From positions 2,108,001 through 2,172,000 of the forward strand of contig NZ_JACBZL010000001.1 of assembly GCF_013408445.1 (NCBI RefSeq): a stretch of 64,000 nt of DNA, given 5' to 3'. The notes under the pieces are model-generated. The model did not search any database. It was not told the DNA's origin and was given only the letters and a program-made list of their open reading frames with translations. The position numbers were made by a program, and so were the translations under genes. Each line of letters begins with the position of its first letter. Position 1 is the stretch's first letter. Below are positions 39,471 to 52,071 of the stretch, in pieces. This DNA comes from Corynebacterium tuberculostearicum (GTDB lineage Bacteria; Actinomycetota; Actinomycetes; Mycobacteriales; Mycobacteriaceae).

Positions 39471-40022
39471 ATGGACTTTGATAGCCAACAAGAGCGACTT
39501 TTAGAGGACATCGTCAAGCTGGCCGCAGCCAGAAAGCGCGCCTTCAAGCCGGTGACCGTGCTTATCGACGGCCCCTCGGGCGCCGGCAAAACCTGGACCT
39601 CTGCCGCGCTGGCCGAGCGCACCAATTGGCGGGTGGTGCACCTCGATGAGTTTTACCCCGGCTGGCACGGCCTGGATAAGGGCTCGGACATGGTGGCCGA
39701 GCAGGTTTTGCGCACCATGAACCCCGGCTACTGGCGCTGGGACTGGGAAGCAGGTGCCCCGGGGGACTGGGCCAGCTTGGACGTGCGCGATGATCTCATC
39801 GTGGAGGGCGTGGGCTCCGTAACCGCCGCCAATATTGCCGCGGCCAAGGAGAGGGGAGCGGTAGTAAGCGTGCTTATCGACGGCCCCCGTGACCAACGCC
39901 GCGAACGCGCCATCGCCCGCGAGCCTGACTACGACCAGTGGTTTGAAACGTGGGAAGAACAGGAAAAGAACTACTTTGCCACCAAGGCCGCCGAGGCCGA
40001 CCTAGTCTGGGAATGGTCCTAG
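39471..40022 (+). CDS. P-loop nucleoside/nucleotide kinase-like protein
   Basis: 183 residues. Walker A is VLIDGPSGAGKTWTSA at about 30-45, followed by VVHLDEFYPGWHG and a VRDDLIVEGVGS, the uridine-kinase-type layout; the C-terminus has RDQRRERAIAREPDYDQWFETWEEQE. The phosphate acceptor is unknown. It starts 26 bases after ykoC and may be co-transcribed with it; a link to thiamine is not shown. Confidence 0.75.
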   Translation: MDFDSQQERLLEDIVKLAAARKRAFKPVTVLIDGPSGAGKTWTSAALAERTNWRVVHLDEFYPGWHGLDKGSDMVAEQVLRTMNPGYWRWDWEAGAPGDWASLDVRDDLIVEGVGSVTAANIAAAKERGAVVSVLIDGPRDQRRERAIAREPDYDQWFETWEEQEKNYFATKAAEADLVWEWS

Positions 40023-40046
40023 CAGGAGGAAGCTGCCGATCGCGTT

Positions 40047-40076
40047 TTGTATAAAGCGCGGTCGGTTTGCTACTCT
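40047..40076 (+). promoter_or_regulatory. rpsL-rpsG promoter candidate
   Basis: TTGTAT (40047-40052), 18-bp spacer, TACTCT (40071-40076). It leaves a leader of about 170 nt before rpsL. Confidence 0.5.
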
Positions 40077-40254
40077 AAACGTCAGTTCACTATGCGTGCC
40101 ATGATGGCGCGCGGTGAAGAGTCTGATCCTTAACAAGGCACCGGCCTTGGAAAGAGTTCTGGACATGCGGCAGCGCCCCGGGAAAGAGCGCCCATTTTTG
40201 CATGTTTGGTTCCTTTCTTTTGGTCTCGGTGCGATTCGACAGAAAGACTGTTAA

Positions 40255-40626
40255 ATGCCAACTATTCAGCAGCTGGTCCGCAAGGGCCGCCACGATAAGC
40301 GTAAAGAGGTTTCCACCGCTGCGCTGAAGGGTTCCCCGCAGCGTCGCGGTGTGTGCACCCGCGTGTACACCACCACTCCTAAGAAGCCGAACTCCGCACT
40401 GCGTAAGGTTGCTCGTGTTCGCCTGACCACCGGTATTGAGGTTTCCGCCTACATTCCGGGTGAGGGCCACAACCTGCAGGAGCACTCCATGGTCCTCGTT
40501 CGCGGCGGCCGTGTGAAGGACCTTCCTGGTGTTCGTTACAAGATCATCCGCGGCGCTCTGGATACCCAGGGTGTCAAGGACCGTAAGCAGGCACGTTCCC
40601 GTTACGGCGCAAAGAAGGGACAGTAA
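40255..40626 (+). CDS. rpsL: 30S ribosomal protein S12
   Basis: 123 residues, ATG start after the long leader. [38 protein letters not shown] and [12 protein letters not shown] are the S12 signatures. The two lysines whose change gives streptomycin resistance (in TTPKKPNS and GRVKDLPG) are unmodified. It is the first gene of the str-type run with rpsG seven bases downstream. Confidence 0.98.
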   Translation: MPTIQQLVRKGRHDKRKEVSTAALKGSPQRRGVCTRVYTTTPKKPNSALRKVARVRLTTGIEVSAYIPGEGHNLQEHSMVLVRGGRVKDLPGVRYKIIRGALDTQGVKDRKQARSRYGAKKGQ

Positions 40627-40632
40627 TAAACA

Positions 40633-41100
40633 ATGCGTAAGAATGCTGCTCCGAAGCGTCCTGTAGTCAAGGACCCGGTATACAACTCCGAGCAGGTAAC
40701 CATGCTCGTCAACAAGATCCTCCAGGACGGCAAGAAGTCCACCGCAGAGCGCATCGTCTACGGCGCTCTCGAGGCTTGCCGTGAGAAGACCGGTACCGAT
40801 CCGGTTGGCACCCTGGAGAAGGCACTGGGCAACATCCGCCCAGACCTCGAGGTTCGCTCCCGCCGTGTCGGTGGCGCTACCTACCAGGTGCCGGTTGAGG
40901 TTCGCCCTGACCGCGCTAACACCCTGGCACTGCGCTGGATGGTGACCTTCACCCGCCAGCGTCGCGAGAACTCCATGATCGAGCGTCTCGCAAATGAGAT
41001 CCTGGATGCCTCCAACGGCCTCGGCGCTTCCGTTAAGCGTCGTGAGGATACTCACAAGATGGCAGAGGCTAACCGCGCCTTCGCCCACTACCGCTGGTAA
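40633..41100 (+). CDS. rpsG: 30S ribosomal protein S7
   Basis: 155 residues; [21 protein letters not shown] at the start and [23 protein letters not shown] in the middle, with the [17 protein letters not shown] end, are typical S7. It nucleates assembly of the 30S head. Confidence 0.97.
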   Translation: MRKNAAPKRPVVKDPVYNSEQVTMLVNKILQDGKKSTAERIVYGALEACREKTGTDPVGTLEKALGNIRPDLEVRSRRVGGATYQVPVEVRPDRANTLALRWMVTFTRQRRENSMIERLANEILDASNGLGASVKRREDTHKMAEANRAFAHYRW

Positions 41101-41423
41101 TTTCAGCACCCACATCAATGGCCCAAGCAACGAGAAACAAGTTTCGCGCTGGCTGCCGGCAGTTTTCCTGCCGCGGCAACACAAAACTCCATATCTCTTG
41201 CTTGGGTCATTTTTTGCCCTAATGGGTGTGATCTCTGGGCGGTATACCTGCCCAGTCCAGCGGCATCGTGGAGTGTCCAGTACACTGAAGCGATGGAAGT
41301 CTAGGGGCAGGCTGCTCCGAGGACGGCCAAATAGTGGCAAAAATTTACATGACCTTATCCATGCAGGCGTCATAGCCAGAAACCTGGTCACGGCGTCGAC
41401 GACTATTAAGTTGGGGTATAAAC
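41101..41423 (+). promoter_or_regulatory. rpsG-fusA intergenic region with candidate promoter
   Basis: 323 bp without a gene. GCTGCCGGCAG...CTGCCGCGGC near 41150-41180 could form a stem, and TACACT at 41281-41286 is a good -10 box, though its -35 is weak. fusA is therefore probably transcribed from its own promoter as well as by read-through. Confidence 0.4.
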
Positions 41424-43553
<2,130 letters not shown>

Positions 43554-43786
43554 GCGCTAGCCCCGTCTCCTCCGCGGTTTAGTCGGGCTGGTACTCTTCG
43601 CCAGTAGATGCCAGACCCGCCGCGGGGCGGGACGACTGGGCCAGGGTAGCGGCGGGCTGAGTTTGCAGCTTAGGCTTCTAAGTTGTGAGTTGAGCCGGCC
43701 GTTACCCTCCCAGGATCCTTTTCAAAAGATTCTTGTCGAGGGAAATGGCCGCGATTTTTCGCGGGGTTACCTCCTATAACGGCGGT

Positions 43787-43815
43787 TTGAAAAAACCGCG
43801 ACATAAATCTAGGAT
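43787..43815 (+). promoter_or_regulatory. tuf promoter
   Basis: TTGAAA (43787-43792), exactly 17 bp, TAGGAT (43810-43815), the best promoter in the window. It sits in the 392-bp fusA-tuf gap, leaving a leader of about 125 nt. The rest of the gap, 43554-43786, shows no gene. Confidence 0.75.
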
Positions 43816-43945
43816 CGTGTAACTGGCACGTAAAGAAAGCGTCATTAGCGCTTTGCCCCACATACTGTGGGTCGGGTGCCAATGACAACTGTCAACCACG
43901 TGGCTGCGAAGGTCGTAGCCACCATATAGTCCAGGAGGACATACA

Positions 43946-45136
43946 GTGGCAAAGGAGAAGTTCGAGCGTACGAAGCCGCATGTGAACATCGGCACCATCG
44001 GACACGTCGACCACGGCAAGACCACCACCACCGCAGCGATCACCAAGGTTCTGGCTGACCAGTACCCTGAGGAGAACGAGGCATTCGCGTTCGACATGAT
44101 CGACAAGGCTCCTGAGGAGAAGGAGCGCGGTATTACCATCAACATCTCCCACGTTGAGTACTCCACCCCGAAGCGCCACTACGCACACGTTGACGCTCCG
44201 GGCCACGCCGACTACATCAAGAACATGATTACCGGCGCTGCTCAGATGGACGGCGCTATCCTGGTTGTTGCTGCAACCGATGGCCCGATGCCGCAGACCC
44301 GCGAGCACGTTCTGCTCGCTCGCCAGGTTGGCGTTCCTTACATCCTCGTTGCACTGAACAAGTGCGACATGGTTGATGATGAGGAAATCATCGAGCTCGT
44401 TGAGATGGAGATCCGTGAGCTGCTCGCAGAGCAGGACTACGATGAGGAAGCTCCTATCGTTCACATCTCCGCTCTGAAGGCCCTCGAGGGCGACGACAAG
44501 TGGGTACAGTCCGTCGTTGACCTGATGGAAGCTTGCGACAACGCTATTCCGGATCCGGAGCGCGCTACCGACCAGCCGTTCCTGATGCCTATCGAGGACA
44601 TCTTCACCATTACCGGCCGCGGTACCGTTGTTACCGGCCGTGTTGAGCGTGGCCGTCTGAACGTCAACGAGGACGTTGAGATCATCGGTATCCAGGAGAA
44701 GTCCCAGACCACCACCGTTACCGGTATCGAGATGTTCCGCAAGATGATGGACTACACCGAGGCTGGCGACAACTGTGGTCTGCTTCTGCGTGGTACCAAG
44801 CGTGAGGACGTTGAGCGTGGCCAGGTTGTTATCAAGCCGGGCGCTTACACCCCGCACACCAAGTTCGAGGGTTCCGTCTACGTCCTGAAGAAGGAAGAGG
44901 GCGGCCGCCACACCCCGTTCATGAACAACTACCGTCCGCAGTTCTACTTCCGTACCACGGACGTTACCGGTGTTGTTCACCTGCCAGAGGGCACCGAGAT
45001 GGTTATGCCTGGCGACAACGTTGAGATGTCCGTTGAGCTCATCCAGCCGGTCGCTATGGACGAGGGCCTGCGCTTCGCTATCCGCGAGGGCTCCCGCACC
45101 GTCGGCGCTGGCCGCGTTACCAAGGTTGTCGAGTAA
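43946..45136 (+). CDS. tuf: Translation elongation factor Tu
   Basis: 396 residues from the GTG at 43946 with GGAGGACATACA upstream. GTPase motifs: [55 protein letters not shown]; domain 2 has [15 protein letters not shown]. It delivers aminoacyl-tRNA to the ribosome. Its own strong promoter and terminator make it a separate unit. Confidence 0.98.
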   Translation: MAKEKFERTKPHVNIGTIGHVDHGKTTTTAAITKVLADQYPEENEAFAFDMIDKAPEEKERGITINISHVEYSTPKRHYAHVDAPGHADYIKNMITGAAQMDGAILVVAATDGPMPQTREHVLLARQVGVPYILVALNKCDMVDDEEIIELVEMEIRELLAEQDYDEEAPIVHISALKALEGDDKWVQSVVDLMEACDNAIPDPERATDQPFLMPIEDIFTITGRGTVVTGRVERGRLNVNEDVEIIGIQEKSQTTTVTGIEMFRKMMDYTEAGDNCGLLLRGTKREDVERGQVVIKPGAYTPHTKFEGSVYVLKKEEGGRHTPFMNNYRPQFYFRTTDVTGVVHLPEGTEMVMPGDNVEMSVELIQPVAMDEGLRFAIREGSRTVGAGRVTKVVE

Positions 45137-45172
45137 TCGACACCCCGTAACCGCTCAGTAGAGCTTTAAAGA

Positions 45173-45206
45173 GTCCGCTCCACCTTCGGGTGGGGCGGAT
45201 TTTTTG
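45173..45206 (+). terminator. tuf terminator
   Basis: GTCCGCTCCACC-TTCG-GGTGGGGCGGAT stem-loop with a six-T tract. Confidence 0.92.
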
Positions 45207-45282
45207 ATCTCTGGTCACAAAGCTGCGCGCGGAGCAACCGCTTGTAGTTGATGCCCTATGCTTGGACTTTACGGGCAAAATG

Positions 45283-45326
45283 AAGCCTCCCGCGGCATCG
45301 TCTGTTCGGTATGCCGCGGGAGGCTT
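45283..45326 (-). terminator. Terminator for the peptide ABC transporter unit
   Basis: AAGCCTCCCGCGGCAT / ATGCCGCGGGAGGCTT perfect 16-bp stem with a 12-nt loop, 32 bases beyond the end of the binding-protein gene. Confidence 0.8.
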
Positions 45327-45357
45327 TAGGGCATCGCGCTAGAGGGTTTTAGTGCTT

Positions 45358-47052
45358 TTACTTCTCCCAGCCGATATCTTCCTTGGGGAGGATGGCGAAG
45401 CCGTTGGCGCCATAGTTGGCCAGGCCCTTCTTCACGCCGACCATCTGAGGGCCGTTAGCAAAGGGGAGGATTCCGTAGCGGCCAAAGGCCTCCGACTCGA
45501 GTTCATTGACGCGGTCAATCTGCTCGTCCTTGGTTGGCAGGTTCTGCAGCTCCTCAATCTTCTTATCGAATTCCTTGGTGCCGGTGCTCGACATGTTCAG
45601 TGTGGAATCGCTGGCGTAGGTCTGACCAAAGTAGGCGACGCCAAACGGGTCAGAGGAGGCAAACGCGGAAAGGAAGAGGTCGAAATCTCGCTCCGAGGTT
45701 ACCTTGGAGAACTCGGACGACGGGCGCTCTTCAATCTTGAGGTCAACGCCGACGTCCTTGAGCATCTTTTGCACCGCTGCGGCGAGGGACTTCGACACTT
45801 CATCGTCGCCGATGAGGATGTAGCGCAGGGAGAGCTTCTCGCCGTCCTTAGCGTAGATACCATCATCGGCTTGCTGATAGCCGGCGTCCTCTAGCAGCTT
45901 CTTGGACTCCTCAGGATCGAACTTGATGACGTCCTTGATATTGTCCTTGTAGCCCTCCTGGGTGGAGTAGAGGGTAAGGGATCCTGGCATTTCCTCTTCG
46001 TAGCCTAGGCCGTTATAGCGGATTTCGGCCAGCTGATCGCGGTCGATGGCGGAGAAGACAGCGTGGCGTACATCCTCGTCCTTGAGCTGTGGTGCCTTGG
46101 AATTGAGGGTGAAGATGACGTTGGCGGGGCGCAGTGCGGCACGGATGTCGATGTCATCGCCCATCTCGCCGGCAATGGTGAGGCTGTTCTTATCGGCCAC
46201 ACCGGCGGCGTCGATTTCGCCGGCTTGGAAGGCGTTGATGGTGGCCTGGGATTCCATGACGCGGAAGCTTACCTTCTTCATCTTTGGCTTATCGCCCCAC
46301 CACTTTTCGTTGGGCACGAGGCTGAGGGTGCCCCCCTTGAAGTCCACGTTGTCGACCTTGAATGGGCCAGCGCCGTATTGCGGGTTCAGCTTGCCCAGGT
46401 AGGCCTTGTCAAACTTCTCTGGGCTATCAATAGCGGGGTGGAGCAGTTGATTGAAGAGACCCTGCCACCACGGGTAGGGGCCGTCGAAAGTGACAACGAC
46501 GTCCTTGTCGGTAGCTCCCTTTTCCACGGAGGTGATGCGCTCGTAGCCGTCGGTGGAGTTTACCTGGACGTCCTCGTCCTTGCCGTTGTTAAAGCGCCAG
46601 GTATTCTCAAAGGCCTTCCAGTCAATAGGCGTGCCATCGTTGAAGGTAGCATCCTTGTTGACCTTGAAGGTGACGACGGTGTTCTTGCCCTTCTTGTCTT
46701 CTTTGGCCTCGTCGATGTAGTCGGGGTTTGGGGTGTAGTTTCCCTCGCCGTCGTAAAGCGCCAGCTGTGGGTTGTACCAACCCCATACCGTGCGGGTATC
46801 GGCGGTCATGTTGGCGTGGAACATGTTTTGCTGCTCAGTGAGTTCATCGAGAGCGAGGGTGAGTTCGCCGTCGTCCTTGAGTTCGTCGCGGGACTTTTCG
46901 TTGTAGTCGCCAGCCGGATTAACCTCGATGTCGAGGCCGCCGACTGCCTTGGTGGAGTCGCCGTCCGAGTTGGCGGCGCAGCCGGTGAGGGCGAGGGCTG
47001 CGGCGGAGAGGGTAGCTACGGTAGCAATCCGGAAGCGAGTGAACTTTTTCAT
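45358..47052 (-). CDS. Family 5 solute-binding lipoprotein (oligo/dipeptide type)
   Basis: 564 residues from the ATG at 47052, AAGGAG upstream. The signal peptide ends in the lipobox LTGC, giving a lipid-anchored protein. Family 5 (OppA/DppA/NikA) features include MTADTRTVWGWYNPQLALYDGEGNYTPN, VVTFKVNKDATFNDGTPIDWKAFENTW and QYGAGPFKVDNVDFKGGTLSLVPN. It captures the ligand for the transporter encoded by the three upstream genes. Peptide is the likeliest substrate; nickel or haem cannot be excluded. Confidence 0.9.
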   Translation of the reverse strand: MKKFTRFRIATVATLSAAALALTGCAANSDGDSTKAVGGLDIEVNPAGDYNEKSRDELKDDGELTLALDELTEQQNMFHANMTADTRTVWGWYNPQLALYDGEGNYTPNPDYIDEAKEDKKGKNTVVTFKVNKDATFNDGTPIDWKAFENTWRFNNGKDEDVQVNSTDGYERITSVEKGATDKDVVVTFDGPYPWWQGLFNQLLHPAIDSPEKFDKAYLGKLNPQYGAGPFKVDNVDFKGGTLSLVPNEKWWGDKPKMKKVSFRVMESQATINAFQAGEIDAAGVADKNSLTIAGEMGDDIDIRAALRPANVIFTLNSKAPQLKDEDVRHAVFSAIDRDQLAEIRYNGLGYEEEMPGSLTLYSTQEGYKDNIKDVIKFDPEESKKLLEDAGYQQADDGIYAKDGEKLSLRYILIGDDEVSKSLAAAVQKMLKDVGVDLKIEERPSSEFSKVTSERDFDLFLSAFASSDPFGVAYFGQTYASDSTLNMSSTGTKEFDKKIEELQNLPTKDEQIDRVNELESEAFGRYGILPFANGPQMVGVKKGLANYGANGFAILPKEDIGWEK

Positions 47053-47163
47053 GGTGGGGTTTCTCCTTGAGTGAGAGGAAGGTGAAGGTTGCGGTAGCGG
47101 GGTAAGCTGCCACAGCACTTCAGGTGTGAGGTTAACTATATATAACGCGCGCTGTGTGGTGTG

Positions 47164-49068
47164 TCACTTTTGGGAAATTGGTGAGGCTTGTGCCGGGCCG
47201 GGCTTGCGTCGCCTGCGGGCAGCCTCCGGATCCGGAATCGGAATGGCATCCAGGAGCTTCTTGGTGTAGTCCGCTTGAGGGTTCTCGAAGATCTCATCGG
47301 TTGGCCCAGACTCCACAAACTGCCCCTTGTACATGACGGCCACCCGGTCTGAAAGGTGGCGCACCACGGACAGGTCATGGGCGACGAAAAGGTAGGACAG
47401 GCCCAGCTTTCGCTTGAGGTCCTCCAAGAGGTTGATGACGCCGGCCTGGATGGAGACGTCGAGTGCGGAGACGGGCTCATCCAGCACTAAGACCGAGGGG
47501 TTGGTGGCCAGCGCGCGGGCGAGGCCGATGCGCTGGCGCTGTCCGCCGGAAAAGTGGCTGGGGAAGCGATCCAGCTGGGAGGAATCAAGGCCCACGAGTC
47601 CCATGAGCTCGTTCACGCGGGCATCCACGTCGCCGTCATAGCCTAGGGAGTTGAGTGGTTCGGCGATGACCTCGCGCACGGTCAGGCGCGGGTTGAGGGA
47701 GCTCATCGGGTCCTGGAAGACAATTTGAATGTCCTTGCGGGCCTCGCGGCGCTCGGAATTGCTCATCCCGGCCGCGTCCTTCCCGTTGAGCACGACTGCG
47801 CCATTTTCGGGCTTTAAGTCCATGATTTCTAGCAGGGTGGTGGTCTTGCCGCAGCCGGATTCGCCCACGATGGCCATGCATTCGCCCTTGCGAATATCAA
47901 AAGTAAGGCCGTCCACTGCCTTGACCGTGCCCACGCGGCGCTTGACCAGCGCGCCCTTGGTAAGTGGGAATTCCTTGCGCAGGTCCGTGACCTCCAAGGT
48001 GGTGGGACGCTCCTCGCGGGGGATACCGGCCATGACGTCCTCCGCGAGCTGCGGGGGCTTGAACATGAGCTCGCCGCCGATTTTGCGGTCGTGGATCTCG
48101 GGCGCGCGCAGGCAGGCACTCTGGTGTGTGGGGGCGTCGTCAAGCGGGATAAGCGGCGGCTCACCATCGGAGCAGGCGGGCTGCGCCACGGGGCAGCGCG
48201 GGGCAAACTGGCAGCGCTGCTTGAGGTCCACCAGCACCGGCGGGCTGCCCACGATGGGTGTGAGCGGCTCTTCTGCGGACACGTCCGGGCGGGGCGTAGA
48301 GCCGAGCAGGCCCACGGTATAGGGCATGCGGGGTTGGGAGAAGATGGTATCCACATCGCCGCGCTCCACGGGTCGGCCGGCGTACATGACCATGACATCA
48401 TCGGCCGTTTCTGCCACCACGCCCATGTCATGGGTAATCATGATGGTGGCGGCGCCGGTTTCGCGCTGGGCGAGCTTAATGACCTCCAGAATCTGCGCCT
48501 GAATGGTCACATCCAGCGCGGTCGTGGGCTCATCGGCGATGAGTACGCGCGGATTATTGGCGATTGCGATGGCAATTACCACGCGCTGGCGCATGCCGCC
48601 CGAGAACTCGTGCGGGAAAGACTTCAGGCGCAGGTGCGGATCGGGGATGCCCACGAGATCGAGCAACTCCGTGGCCTCTTTGAGGGCCTGCTTCTTGCCG
48701 ACGTCCCTATGGGCCTGAATTGCTTCCACCAACTGCGATCCAATATCGAAGACCGGGGTGAGCGCGGAGAGCGGATCCTGGAAGATCATGCCGATGCCGT
48801 TGCCGCGGATCTCGGACATCTGCTTGTCGCTGAGACCGAGCAGCTCGCGGCCGTCGAACTTTACGGACCCGGTGATCTTCGCGTAGTCCGGCAGGAGCCC
48901 CATGATGGCCATGGAGGTCACGGATTTGCCGGAACCGGATTCGCCCACGATGCCGAGCGTGCGGCCGGGGTAGAGATCAAAATCCACGCCACGGACCGCG
49001 GAGACGGATCCGGCTTCGGACGGGAAGTTTACGCGCAGGTCTTTGACGGATAAGACGGGCGAGGTCAT
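47164..49068 (-). CDS. Fused two-domain ABC ATPase (Opp/DppDF type)
   Basis: 634 residues carrying two complete ABC modules: [12 protein letters not shown] with [16 protein letters not shown] and [13 protein letters not shown] in the first, then [28 protein letters not shown] and [13 protein letters not shown] in the second. Each has the oligopeptide-transporter C-terminal piece ([14 protein letters not shown] in the middle). In many bacteria these two are separate proteins. It overlaps the permease gene upstream by four bases. Confidence 0.93.
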   Translation of the reverse strand: MTSPVLSVKDLRVNFPSEAGSVSAVRGVDFDLYPGRTLGIVGESGSGKSVTSMAIMGLLPDYAKITGSVKFDGRELLGLSDKQMSEIRGNGIGMIFQDPLSALTPVFDIGSQLVEAIQAHRDVGKKQALKEATELLDLVGIPDPHLRLKSFPHEFSGGMRQRVVIAIAIANNPRVLIADEPTTALDVTIQAQILEVIKLAQRETGAATIMITHDMGVVAETADDVMVMYAGRPVERGDVDTIFSQPRMPYTVGLLGSTPRPDVSAEEPLTPIVGSPPVLVDLKQRCQFAPRCPVAQPACSDGEPPLIPLDDAPTHQSACLRAPEIHDRKIGGELMFKPPQLAEDVMAGIPREERPTTLEVTDLRKEFPLTKGALVKRRVGTVKAVDGLTFDIRKGECMAIVGESGCGKTTTLLEIMDLKPENGAVVLNGKDAAGMSNSERREARKDIQIVFQDPMSSLNPRLTVREVIAEPLNSLGYDGDVDARVNELMGLVGLDSSQLDRFPSHFSGGQRQRIGLARALATNPSVLVLDEPVSALDVSIQAGVINLLEDLKRKLGLSYLFVAHDLSVVRHLSDRVAVMYKGQFVESGPTDEIFENPQADYTKKLLDAIPIPDPEAARRRRKPGPAQASPISQK

Positions 49069-50057
49069 GCTTTACCTCCGGAATTCGAGTTGGGGTCGAG
49101 CGCATCGCGCAGGCCATCGCCAATGAAAGCCATGGACACGGTGAGCAAGGTCAGGGTTGCGGCAGGGAAGTAGAACAGCCACGGGGAGGATTGCACGGCG
49201 GCGGTGCCGCCCTGCAGGAGGGTGCCGAGGGAGACGTCGGGAAGCTTGACGCCCAACCCCAGGAAGGACAGGGCCGTCTCGGAGCCCACGGTGCCCACCA
49301 CGCCGAAGACGAACTGGATGATGAGCAGCGAACCAATATTGGGAATGACGTGGCGCACGATGGTGCGCAGCTTGGACACGCCCATGTAGCTCGCTGCGCG
49401 GACGTAGTCTTGCTCGCGCACCGTAAGCGCCAGCGACCAAATCACGCGGGCCTGGTACATCCAGCCAAAGAGGATGAGCACGACGATAAGCAGCTTCCAA
49501 TCGCCGCCGGAATCCGCGACTACCAGTGCGATGAGCAGGAAGGTAGGGATGGACAGCAGGAAGTGAATGACGGCCAGCACCGCCTTTTCGGCAATGCCTC
49601 CCCACAAGGCTGCAGCGGATCCAATGAACGCGGAGATGACCAAGGTGGCCAGGGATACCACGATGGCGATGGTCAGGGACCTGCCTAAACCGTGAATGGT
49701 CTGGGCATAAAGGTCATTGCCGGTGTCATTGGTGCCAAACCAGTGCTCGGGGCTCGGCGGCTCCGATAGCGCAAGGAAGTCCGGCTCGGTGTAGTCCCAT
49801 TTGGCAAAGAATCCGCCAAAAAGCGCCGCAAGGACCAAGAAAGCCAGGATGATAAGGCCCAAGGTGGCGAGCTTATTGCGGAAGAAGCGGCGCAGGTACA
49901 GCTTGTAGCGCGAGGTGCCACGGGGCATCTGCTCCAGGGTGGCTACCTGCTCGGCCTCGGCGGGGGAGAAGGGGTCTCCCGAAGTGACCTCGCTGTGTGC
50001 GGTGATTTCCCCGCGCGGTTCCTGCTTGAAATAGTTGCGGTCTTTAGATGGGGTCAT
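49065..50057 (-). CDS. ABC permease, DppC/OppC type
   Basis: 330 residues; a cytoplasmic N-terminal stretch, a first helix (LATLGLIILAFLVLAALFGGF), then five more segments in the typical BPD_transp_1 arrangement. The conserved coupling region RAASYMGVSKLRTIVRHVIPNIGS is present, and the family motif HWFGTNDTGNDLYAQTIHG occurs near residue 105. One partner of the permease pair. Confidence 0.92.
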   Translation of the reverse strand: MTPSKDRNYFKQEPRGEITAHSEVTSGDPFSPAEAEQVATLEQMPRGTSRYKLYLRRFFRNKLATLGLIILAFLVLAALFGGFFAKWDYTEPDFLALSEPPSPEHWFGTNDTGNDLYAQTIHGLGRSLTIAIVVSLATLVISAFIGSAAALWGGIAEKAVLAVIHFLLSIPTFLLIALVVADSGGDWKLLIVVLILFGWMYQARVIWSLALTVREQDYVRAASYMGVSKLRTIVRHVIPNIGSLLIIQFVFGVVGTVGSETALSFLGLGVKLPDVSLGTLLQGGTAAVQSSPWLFYFPAATLTLLTVSMAFIGDGLRDALDPNSNSGGKA

Positions 50058-51041
50058 TTAACTCACCCTCACTCGTGGATCAAGCGCGACGACAACCAGG
50101 TCCGCCAATACCGCGGAGATGGCCGTCATGGCGGCGCCAAAGGCAGCGACGGCAGCTGCACCGTTGACGTCGTTCTTGCTAATGGTCTCGATGAAGTACT
50201 GGCCCATGCCGTTCCAGCCAAAGATGCGCTCGGTCATCACCGCACCGGTGAAGATACCCGGGATGGAAAAGGCCACCGAGGTTGCCACCGGGATGATGGA
50301 GGTGCGCAGTGCGTGCTTGCGAATCGCCTGTTGGCGGGTCAAGCCCTTAGCGCGGGCGGTGCGCACATAGTCCGCATCCAAGTTATCCAGCAGCAAGGTG
50401 CGCTGGGTCATGTGGTAGCTGGCGTAGCTAATGAAGACCAATGAAATGGTGGGAAGGATCAAGTGCTGTGCGGAGTCCACCAGCTTGGGAAAGAATCCTT
50501 CCACGTCCAGCGAATGGGAGCCGACCACATAGAAAATCTTCTTGCCGCTGAGCTCGTTGATTTTCAGTGCGCCCCACACCACGGCGATGGACGCCACTAC
50601 CACGTGGGTATTCATCGCGATGATGGAAATGCCCTGCCAGATGCGGTCACCGGTCTTGTACTGGCGCGAAGCGGTGTAAACGCCCACTGCCACGCCGATG
50701 AGAATGGACAAAATGGTGGACAGTAGGAGTAGCTGCGCGGAAACCCAGATGCGGTAGCTAATTTCTGAATTCACCACTTCGCCCACCGGGGATTGGCCCC
50801 AGTCCCATTTGGTGAGGATATTGGTCAGCCAGGTCCACCAGCGTTGTATCAGCGGAGTATCGGGGCTGAGGTTATAGGGTTCGAGGAGGCTATTGATTTC
50901 CTCCGGTGAAAGCGGTGGGCGGCGGCCGGTGTAGTTGGACCGTGGGTCCAGGAAGCTGGCCGCCAAGAGATAGGCGAGGTTGGTAGCCAAAAAGATCATG
51001 AGTAACCAGCCCAAGGTCTTTTTGATCAGATATTTAGTCAT
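50058..51041 (-). CDS. ABC permease, DppB/OppB type
   Basis: 327 residues, first gene of the transporter unit. An N-terminal helix (LGWLLMIFLATNLAYLLAASF) precedes a BPD_transp_1 domain with the coupling region DYVRTARAKGLTRQQAIRKHALRTSIIP and FTGAVMTERIFGWNGMGQYF. It forms the channel with the DppC-type partner. Confidence 0.92.
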   Translation of the reverse strand: MTKYLIKKTLGWLLMIFLATNLAYLLAASFLDPRSNYTGRRPPLSPEEINSLLEPYNLSPDTPLIQRWWTWLTNILTKWDWGQSPVGEVVNSEISYRIWVSAQLLLLSTILSILIGVAVGVYTASRQYKTGDRIWQGISIIAMNTHVVVASIAVVWGALKINELSGKKIFYVVGSHSLDVEGFFPKLVDSAQHLILPTISLVFISYASYHMTQRTLLLDNLDADYVRTARAKGLTRQQAIRKHALRTSIIPVATSVAFSIPGIFTGAVMTERIFGWNGMGQYFIETISKNDVNGAAAVAAFGAAMTAISAVLADLVVVALDPRVRVS

Positions 51042-51372
51042 AGAGATTCTCCGTGCGCGGTTAAGCAGGAAACGGGGTGCAAGGTGTATCCAACGAGCGA
51101 ATCGTTGTATGTGACTAATCTAATAATCTGTTATCCAGAACACAATCAAATTAACCCCGTGACATAAATCCCCAATAATACGACAGGTATTACTGAACGT
51201 AGCTAGGGTGGAAAAATCTGCAATAAATACATTGTGAGCAGGCGATATGTGGCTCGAGATTGTTGAACACTTATAGTATTTATTTAATTGAATGAAATTA
51301 ACTCGGGGGTGAAAATTTTCCTCTCGGCCCCGGCTGTCTGGCCGGCGCGGGTGCTGGGTAATCTTGGCGGAT
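51042..51372. other. 331-bp intergenic region upstream of the peptide transporter
   Basis: AT-rich, no protein gene. On the minus strand TTATTAGATTAG around 51112-51124 offers -10-like sequence for the transporter unit. The right part precedes the hypothetical gene starting near 51373. No regulator site is recognised. Confidence 0.4.
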
Positions 51373-52071
51373 ATGGATGACCCCACCCGCATCGATCCCA
51401 CGCTTGAGTCCCTCCGCCGCGCCTGGGAGGGCCAGCCCGACCTTAGCCTTCCCACTTTCTTTGCCATGCTGGCTAATCAAGGCATTGGATGGGGCGCCAC
51501 CGACACCGAACTCGTTGCGGAATTGGAGCGCCAGGCGGGCGTGCATCCGCCCTTGCTTCCCTTGGAGGGCGGCCGCATTGCGGCAGGGGAATGGCTCGTG
51601 CTTGCCGACGCCCCCTCCTACCGCATCACCGCCACCCCTACCCGCATCATCGTGCGCCGCCCCGATACCCAGCCCGTGGTGTGGGCCTATGAGTCCATTC
51701 GTCCCACGGGCCCCGGTCGCCCATTTACTATTCGGGATACCGAGGGCTTTGAACACCGCTTTGGCGTGGTCTCAAGCCTTATGCGGTTGAGTGCCGAGCG
51801 CCCAGACCTTAATGGCCTGAAGCGGCAGGATTTGGGTGATTTCGTCTTCGTCCTTCGCTTCGCAGCGGCCATCGGTGTGCTTGATCATGGGCTGCACCTA
51901 TTCGCTAAGGAAAACCGCCGCGTAACTCGCCAGGACTACTCGTGGCAGCGCCTAGAAAAATGCCGCCCCGGCGAGGAACTGGAAGTGATCCTCGGGGGCG
52001 GCGAGTCGGCCCGCCTTGGGGCCGTTCAGGAAGTCTTGGTGGCGGAGACTCCGAACCCGCTATTCGGATAG
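51373..52071 (+). CDS. Conserved hypothetical protein
   Basis: 232 residues from the ATG at 51373; a TTG nine bases earlier is an alternative. No membrane segment and no known motif. The N-terminus LESLRRAWEGQPDLSLPTFFAML and the middle RIIVRRPDTQPVVWAYES are the most distinctive parts. It contains an exact copy of the dispersed 16-bp word (51600-51615, VLADAPS). Its stop overlaps the convergent amaP end by 12 bases. Confidence 0.7.
   Translation: MDDPTRIDPTLESLRRAWEGQPDLSLPTFFAMLANQGIGWGATDTELVAELERQAGVHPPLLPLEGGRIAAGEWLVLADAPSYRITATPTRIIVRRPDTQPVVWAYESIRPTGPGRPFTIRDTEGFEHRFGVVSSLMRLSAERPDLNGLKRQDLGDFVFVLRFAAAIGVLDHGLHLFAKENRRVTRQDYSWQRLEKCRPGEELEVILGGGESARLGAVQEVLVAETPNPLFG
51600..51615 (+). 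repeat. Dispersed 16-bp word, copy in hypothetical gene
   Basis: Exact GCTTGCCGACGCCCCC, read in frame as Leu-Ala-Asp-Ala-Pro. Confidence 0.7.
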